From an uncultured Clostridium sp. (GTDB lineage: Bacteria; Bacillota; Clostridia; Clostridiales; Clostridiaceae): DNA of 17,974 nucleotides. The stretch spans positions 1 to 17,974 of the forward strand of contig NZ_CAKVKB010000076.1 in the NCBI RefSeq assembly GCF_934754915.1, in the 5' to 3' direction. The notes under the pieces were generated by a model. The model was not told the DNA's origin. It did no database searches and saw only the letters and a list, made by a program, of their open reading frames with translations. This document shows positions 14,401 through 17,974 of this stretch, one piece after another (position 1 is the stretch's first letter; the number at the start of each line of letters is the position of its first letter). The translations under genes were made by a program, and so were the position numbers.

Positions 14401-17319
14401 CTATTTTAAAGCTCCAGTATTTCCTAAATAGTACCCTTCAATATATTCATTTACAGCCATTTCACCATTACTCTTTAAGTAATACCATTCTCCAGTACTA
14501 TCATAAAACCAGCCTGTTTTCATTGCTCCATTTCCATTTAAATAATACCAGTTAGCTCCATCTTTAAGCCAGCCTGTTTTCATTGCCCCATTTCCATTTA
14601 AATAGTACCAGTTAACTCCATCATTTAACCAGCCTGTTTTCATTACTCCATTTCCATTTAAATAATACCAGTTAACTCCGTCATTTAACCAGCCTGTCTT
14701 CATCGCTCCATTTCCATTTAAATAATACCAGTTGACTCCATCATTTAACCAGCCTGTCTTCATTATTCCGTTTTCATTCAAATAATACCATGTATCATTA
14801 TATTTAATCCAGTCAGACTTAATTTTACTTCCTTCTGAATTTGTAAAATACCACTCGTTACCAACCATAACCCACGAATTTGTTACCAGCTTACCGTCTT
14901 TAATAAATTTGTCACCATTCCATCCATCCTTCATATCAGATGATGAATTTTCCACGATTACTACATTTTCTTTGCTTTCTATATCATTATTATTTTTTTT
15001 CTTAGATGATGATCCGCTAGACCCTCCTGAACTTCCACTAGATGAATTTGCTCCTATGCTGCTTCCACTAGAAGAGTTTCCTGAATTTCCACCAGTATTA
15101 TTTCCATTAGAATTATTTCCTGAGTTTTCTCCATTACTTTCGCCAGAGTTATTTCCTCCAGTACTTCCTGATCCACCATTATTACCAACATTAACTGTAA
15201 AATCAGGCTTTAATTCATCATCAAGTATGTTACCATCTGAATCACTCTCTACTGCAACTCTAATCTGTCCTTCTAATTCCTGTTTAGTTGTTAATCTTAC
15301 TCTATCACTAGATGTGTATCCATTATCAATTACTACTGTCCTCGCCATTTTCTGTGTATCTGAAGGAGCAAGCAGCTCTATAGTTTCTATTTCATATCCA
15401 TCTATTTTTAATGCTTCTGCTTCATGTACAGTTATTTTTTTATCTACTTGTACATCTACTGCGTTTTTATTAGACAAGACTACATTTTCTATTTCTATTT
15501 GATTTTCATTATATACCTTAATTTTTACACTTATATAAGCCTCACTATATTCATCTAAATCATTTGGTATAAATTTAATTGTATCATAATATACGCCTTC
15601 TTTTGTAAATCTGAAATCTTTATCAAGCCATTCAAATTTACCATCAACTTTGACTCCATTATATTCTGCTCTTCCAGTAATCTTACTTTGTGTAATCATT
15701 TGACCGCTTCTTGCAGATGTTGCTGATACATCAAGTAATTGAGGTTTTTTAAGACTTGAATATTCTTTTAAAACATTAACAGCAGCTTTTCCTGAACATG
15801 GTTTATACTTCTCTAAATCTGCTGGAATAAATAAAAATTCAGCAGTTTTAGCTCCTTCTTCTAATATTTCAGATGGGTCCATCCAGACAAATTCACCTTT
15901 TACATACTTTCCATTCTTATCTAATGCTTTACCAAATATTCTGCTGTTTTTTAGTATGCCGCCAGCCAAAATATCATCAGTATGTAATACTTCTGCTTCT
16001 ATTTCCTGTTGATTATTGCTATTTACTACTTTTACAGAAGCATTTCCACCTGACTTTACATACACATTATCTATATCAGGAATAAATATTACTGGATAAG
16101 AACCACTGTTATTAACGCTCTTCCAAGATTCATCCCATCTCCATGATCCGCTTACAAGTTCATTGGTAACAGCATCTATGGCTTCTCCTTTTATTATACT
16201 TTGATATCTTTCACTTCCAAATACTATTGTACTTCCTGCTGCAGCTCCCAATTTTAACATTCTTAAATTTGCTTTAACAGTTATTGTTCCCTTTGCAATA
16301 TTATATCTTCTAGTATTCTCCGGAGTAAATTCCCATTCTATTTCAACATCTTCAGCTTCATTTTTGCTATATACTTTTGGAGCTTTATTTACTATTTTAA
16401 AAGTCCCTTTTACCACTTCTTTAGTTACTGGATCTTCCATAACACCTTCTACTGGTTTGAATTCATCCAGTTTTCTAATATTTTCTGAGTGCATTTCTCT
16501 AACAACTGGAGTTACAACATCTCCTTTTTTAGAATTTACTATCAACGATCCTTTTACAATATTATTTCTATTCAAATCATCTGGCACAAATGTCCAATGA
16601 AACTGTCCAGCATCTTCAATCACAGTTTGACTAGGACTATCCCACACTAAATTTCCAAAAACTTCATGCCCAAACTCATCAACAAATTTACCTTGTAGTT
16701 TGCTTTCTTTAAGTCTGTCTCCAAGATATAGTTCTGTACAACTGATATTATATGCTTTTAAATCATGCTTTCTTACTTTTACTTCTATTTCTCCAGTTAT
16801 AGTATTAGTATATTTGCTGTTTTTAGGTGTAAATTCCCATTCATGTTCTTTTGTTTCTGTTAAATTTTTAATTTCTTCAGTCCATGAAAAACTTCCTGAT
16901 ATTTTTTCACCAGTTTCTTTATTGACCACTTTACCACTTAATTCAGATCTAGTTACTGGATTTCCATAGACCACTGAGGGTGCTTTAAGTTCTATTGAAA
17001 CTTCTACTGCTGCTCCAGATGTTGTTGTAAGTTCTCCATCTTCTGATATAACAGTCACTAGTGATGAATAATCTTCCTGTTTGTCATTATCCGACACTGG
17101 TGGAATTGTAACTGATGGGGGTGTTGTAACTTCAGATAATGTTGTTGCATTTTCATCATATGACTGTATCATTATTTTATCTTCGTCATCTATATTTCTC
17201 CCCATTTTTATTTCATCACTATCAGCCATCCTAATATTTTCTGTAATTTTTGCATTTGCAGGCATTACTGCTATATTAGCAGCAACAAGACCTAATGATA
17301 TAACCATCTTCTTCTTCAT
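14401..17319 (-). CDS. Secreted surface protein: six Ig-like modules and choline-binding-type repeats
   Basis: A 972-residue exported protein. Residues 1-23 are a signal peptide (basic MKKK, hydrophobic core, probable cleavage after ANA). A Thr/Pro/Asp-rich stretch follows to about 108. Six modules of about 75-85 residues then repeat one plan (about 109-182, 186-263, 268-349, 355-431, 440-516, 525-602): an opening strand, a G-K/E-A/V turn, a GxFxW-type strand, and a closing FxPxDxxxY-type segment. This matches the Ig-like modules found in clostridial cell-wall-binding proteins. A separate domain (603-711) precedes a Ser/Gly/Asn linker (713-777). At 797-955 stand CW_binding_1 repeats, four of them nearly identical (GWLNDGVNWYYLNGNGAMKT). 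No catalytic domain is recognised, so adhesion or a structural role is likely. AGGAGA lies 11 bases before the ATG. The gene lies upstream of the sigma operon but is separated by a terminator. Confidence 0.88.
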   Translation of the reverse strand: MKKKMVISLGLVAANIAVMPANAKITENIRMADSDEIKMGRNIDDEDKIMIQSYDENATTLSEVTTPPSVTIPPVSDNDKQEDYSSLVTVISEDGELTTTSGAAVEVSIELKAPSVVYGNPVTRSELSGKVVNKETGEKISGSFSWTEEIKNLTETKEHEWEFTPKNSKYTNTITGEIEVKVRKHDLKAYNISCTELYLGDRLKESKLQGKFVDEFGHEVFGNLVWDSPSQTVIEDAGQFHWTFVPDDLNRNNIVKGSLIVNSKKGDVVTPVVREMHSENIRKLDEFKPVEGVMEDPVTKEVVKGTFKIVNKAPKVYSKNEAEDVEIEWEFTPENTRRYNIAKGTITVKANLRMLKLGAAAGSTIVFGSERYQSIIKGEAIDAVTNELVSGSWRWDESWKSVNNSGSYPVIFIPDIDNVYVKSGGNASVKVVNSNNQQEIEAEVLHTDDILAGGILKNSRIFGKALDKNGKYVKGEFVWMDPSEILEEGAKTAEFLFIPADLEKYKPCSGKAAVNVLKEYSSLKKPQLLDVSATSARSGQMITQSKITGRAEYNGVKVDGKFEWLDKDFRFTKEGVYYDTIKFIPNDLDEYSEAYISVKIKVYNENQIEIENVVLSNKNAVDVQVDKKITVHEAEALKIDGYEIETIELLAPSDTQKMARTVVIDNGYTSSDRVRLTTKQELEGQIRVAVESDSDGNILDDELKPDFTVNVGNNGGSGSTGGNNSGESNGENSGNNSNGNNTGGNSGNSSSGSSIGANSSSGSSGGSSGSSSKKKNNNDIESKENVVIVENSSSDMKDGWNGDKFIKDGKLVTNSWVMVGNEWYFTNSEGSKIKSDWIKYNDTWYYLNENGIMKTGWLNDGVNWYYLNGNGAMKTGWLNDGVNWYYLNGNGVMKTGWLNDGVNWYYLNGNGAMKTGWLKDGANWYYLNGNGAMKTGWFYDSTGEWYYLKSNGEMAVNEYIEGYYLGNTGALK
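14515..14754 (-). repeat. Four near-identical 60-bp tandem repeats
   Basis: Four 60-base units encode residues 856-935 of the surface protein, each beginning with GW and ending with MKT. They differ at only a few bases, mostly silent or conservative (Ala/Val, Asn/Lys), whereas the flanking units diverge clearly. This points to recent expansion or gene conversion, and the copy number may vary between strains. Confidence 0.9.
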
Positions 17320-17505
17320 GATTAAATAATTCTCCTTTGTTCTTTTATATCAAAATAGTTGTTTTTTAATATATCGAATTTTTTCACTATTCATGTCTAA
17401 AATTTCAACATATCTTACTAATTTGTCGATAGTTATTTGAATTACTTAATACATATTAGATTATTTTTTTAATATTGTTTATCAATTCTAACTATTCTAA
17501 AATTT
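17320..17505 (-). other. AT-rich leader of the surface-protein gene, no gene seen
   Basis: This very AT-rich stretch should hold the promoter of the surface protein. A TTGATA with TAATCT 16 bases downstream can be found on the minus strand near 17460-17490, but similar matches are expected by chance at this composition. No hairpin, operator or coding frame stands out. Confidence 0.3.
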
Positions 17506-17544
17506 TCACAATAATTTTATCTGATCATTCAAAACTTTTACCAT
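17506..17544 (-). other. 12-codon open frame behind a very strong ribosome site
   Basis: On the minus strand GGAGGAGG (complement of 17551-17558) lies 6 bases before an ATG at 17544, which opens a frame of only 12 codons (MVKVLNDQIKLL). A perfect inverted repeat, TTCAGAA/TTCTGAA with a 2-base centre, lies just upstream (17562-17577). It may be a leader peptide, the broken 5' end of a lost gene, or chance. A longer overlapping frame (17525-17713) shows no family and no convincing ribosome site. Confidence 0.3.
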
Positions 17545-17561
17545 GAAGATCCTCCTCCAGT

Positions 17562-17736
17562 TTCAGAACCTTCTGAACCGTTACTAAAAACTTATAAATC
17601 TTATGTTTTATTCCTTTTTCATTGTATCTGTTTTGGTAATAGATAAATCTAAAACTACTCACATTGGTATGATACTCCAAAGGCGTAAATTCCCGACTAA
17701 CGTATCGGTACATATCAATAGTGTTGTTTAAGGTAA
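17562..17736 (-). mobile_element. Probable right-end region of an IS200/IS605-type element
   Basis: This stretch follows directly after the tnpB stop and is less AT-rich than the DNA next to it. In IS605-type elements the tnpB 3' end and the following right end form the guide (omega) RNA, and the right end carries imperfect hairpins. CCGA/TCGG and a TCATAC/GTGTGA-like pairing can be drawn here. The exact right boundary is not visible. The assignment rests mainly on position after tnpB. Confidence 0.4.
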
Positions 17737-17902
17737 CTAAGCTATTGATTTACCATAGTTAAAAAGATTTATACTTGCGTTCTTATCTCTGTCAATTACA
17801 GCATTGCAGTTATCGCATTTGTAAATTCTATCACTAAGTTTCAAATCTTTCTTTACTTCTCCGCAACATGAACATATTTTACTGCTTGCATAGAATCTGG
17901 AT
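17737..17902 (-). pseudogene. tnpB: 3' fragment of tnpB (IS200/IS605-type RNA-guided nuclease)
   Basis: The last 54 codons of a TnpB protein end at TAG 17737. They contain the whole C-terminal zinc ribbon (SKICSCCGEV and YKCDNCNAV, two CxxC pairs) and the following DRDKNASINL, whose first Asp is the third RuvC catalytic residue of the family. The frame begins abruptly at RFYASSK; nearly all of the protein, including the first two RuvC motifs, is missing. The break coincides with the start of IS3-like sequence at 17903, so an insertion, perhaps followed by deletion, removed the rest or pushed it outside the window. No tnpA is visible. The fragment cannot make an active nuclease, but its end could still encode part of an omega RNA scaffold. 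Confidence 0.85.
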
Positions 17903-17974
17903 TGTCAACACTTTTTAATACATTTTTTATTCGGTCATATTTGCAAGTCTATACTCAACTGGAGTCATATAGTT
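17903..17974 (-). mobile_element. End of an IS3-like insertion sequence, cut by the window edge
   Basis: On the plus strand the sequence from 17903 begins TGTCAACACTTTTTAATACA, the TG-type end expected of an IS3-family terminal inverted repeat. Beyond it a short reading frame on the minus strand ends as IS3 transposases do. It abuts the truncated tnpB exactly. Only the 3' end is in the window, so the family call needs the rest of the element. Confidence 0.5.
17927..17974 (-). CDS. C-terminus of a probable IS3-family transposase (partial)
   Basis: Fifteen codons run from the window edge to TAA 17927 and read NYMTPVEYRLANMTE. The M(T/S)PVEYR motif is typical of the very end of the IS3-family OrfB transposase (DDE type, after the catalytic Glu). 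Everything before it lies outside the window, so catalytic residues and intactness cannot be judged. The stop lies about 24 bases inside the proposed element end, which fits IS3 layout. Confidence 0.5.
   Translation of the reverse strand, partial: NYMTPVEYRLANMTE

Noticed and set aside
14515..14754. CRISPR array, because of regular 60-bp spacing
   Set aside because: The period is in frame, has no spacers between repeats, and encodes known wall-binding repeats.
14909..15502. 197-codon plus-strand frame
   Set aside because: It is the antisense shadow of the Ser/Gly/Asn-rich linker and neighbouring domain of the surface protein; its Pro/Leu/Phe-rich text is the expected complement.
17525..17713. 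62-codon minus-strand frame after tnpB
   Set aside because: No family, no good ribosome site; it runs across the probable right end of the IS605-type element and the strong site at 17551 belongs to another frame.

Overview
The window is very AT-rich and uses codons, Shine-Dalgarno sites and protein families typical of a Clostridium sensu stricto species, probably near the C. butyricum/C. beijerinckii group. This species guess rests on composition and family resemblance only. No rRNA, tRNA or CRISPR array was seen.

Layout. Three genes point right: a TetR-type repressor whose promoter is overlapped by a near-perfect palindrome, a Ser-nucleophile acyl-CoA thioesterase/BAAT-like hydrolase in the same operon, and an orphan glycogen branching enzyme (glgB). 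Between the hydrolase and glgB lies a less AT-rich island with an imperfect inverted repeat and a 55-codon reverse frame. It looks like a dispersed element or remnant. All genes from 4268 onward point left. In their order of transcription, starting from the right edge, they are: a tnpB remnant cut by the end of an IS3-like element; a 972-residue secreted surface protein with six Ig-like modules and choline-binding-type repeats; a four-gene ECF sigma / anti-sigma / two membrane protein operon with overlapping cistrons; a GH1 6-phospho-beta-glucosidase; a 1093-residue SIR2-TPR protein; a YczE-like membrane protein followed by the tRNA methyltransferase mnmM; and a FliB-like lysine methylase. Strong hairpins separate most of these units.

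How the parts work together. The TetR gene and hydrolase look like a self-contained ligand-sensing pair. The sigma operon has the standard logic of a membrane-held sigma factor and may control its own promoter. The adjacent cell-wall-bound protein is a possible but unproven target. The most interesting gene is the single-gene transcription unit encoding an N-terminal SIR2 (NAD+-consuming type) domain on a long TPR-like array. It has the effector-plus-sensor design of defence-associated sirtuins (DSR-type abortive infection proteins), has no NTPase motif that I can see, and is the best candidate for an undescribed immune system here.

Several genes start with GTG or TTG (sigma factor, anti-sigma factor, SIR2 protein), so automatic start calls should be checked.
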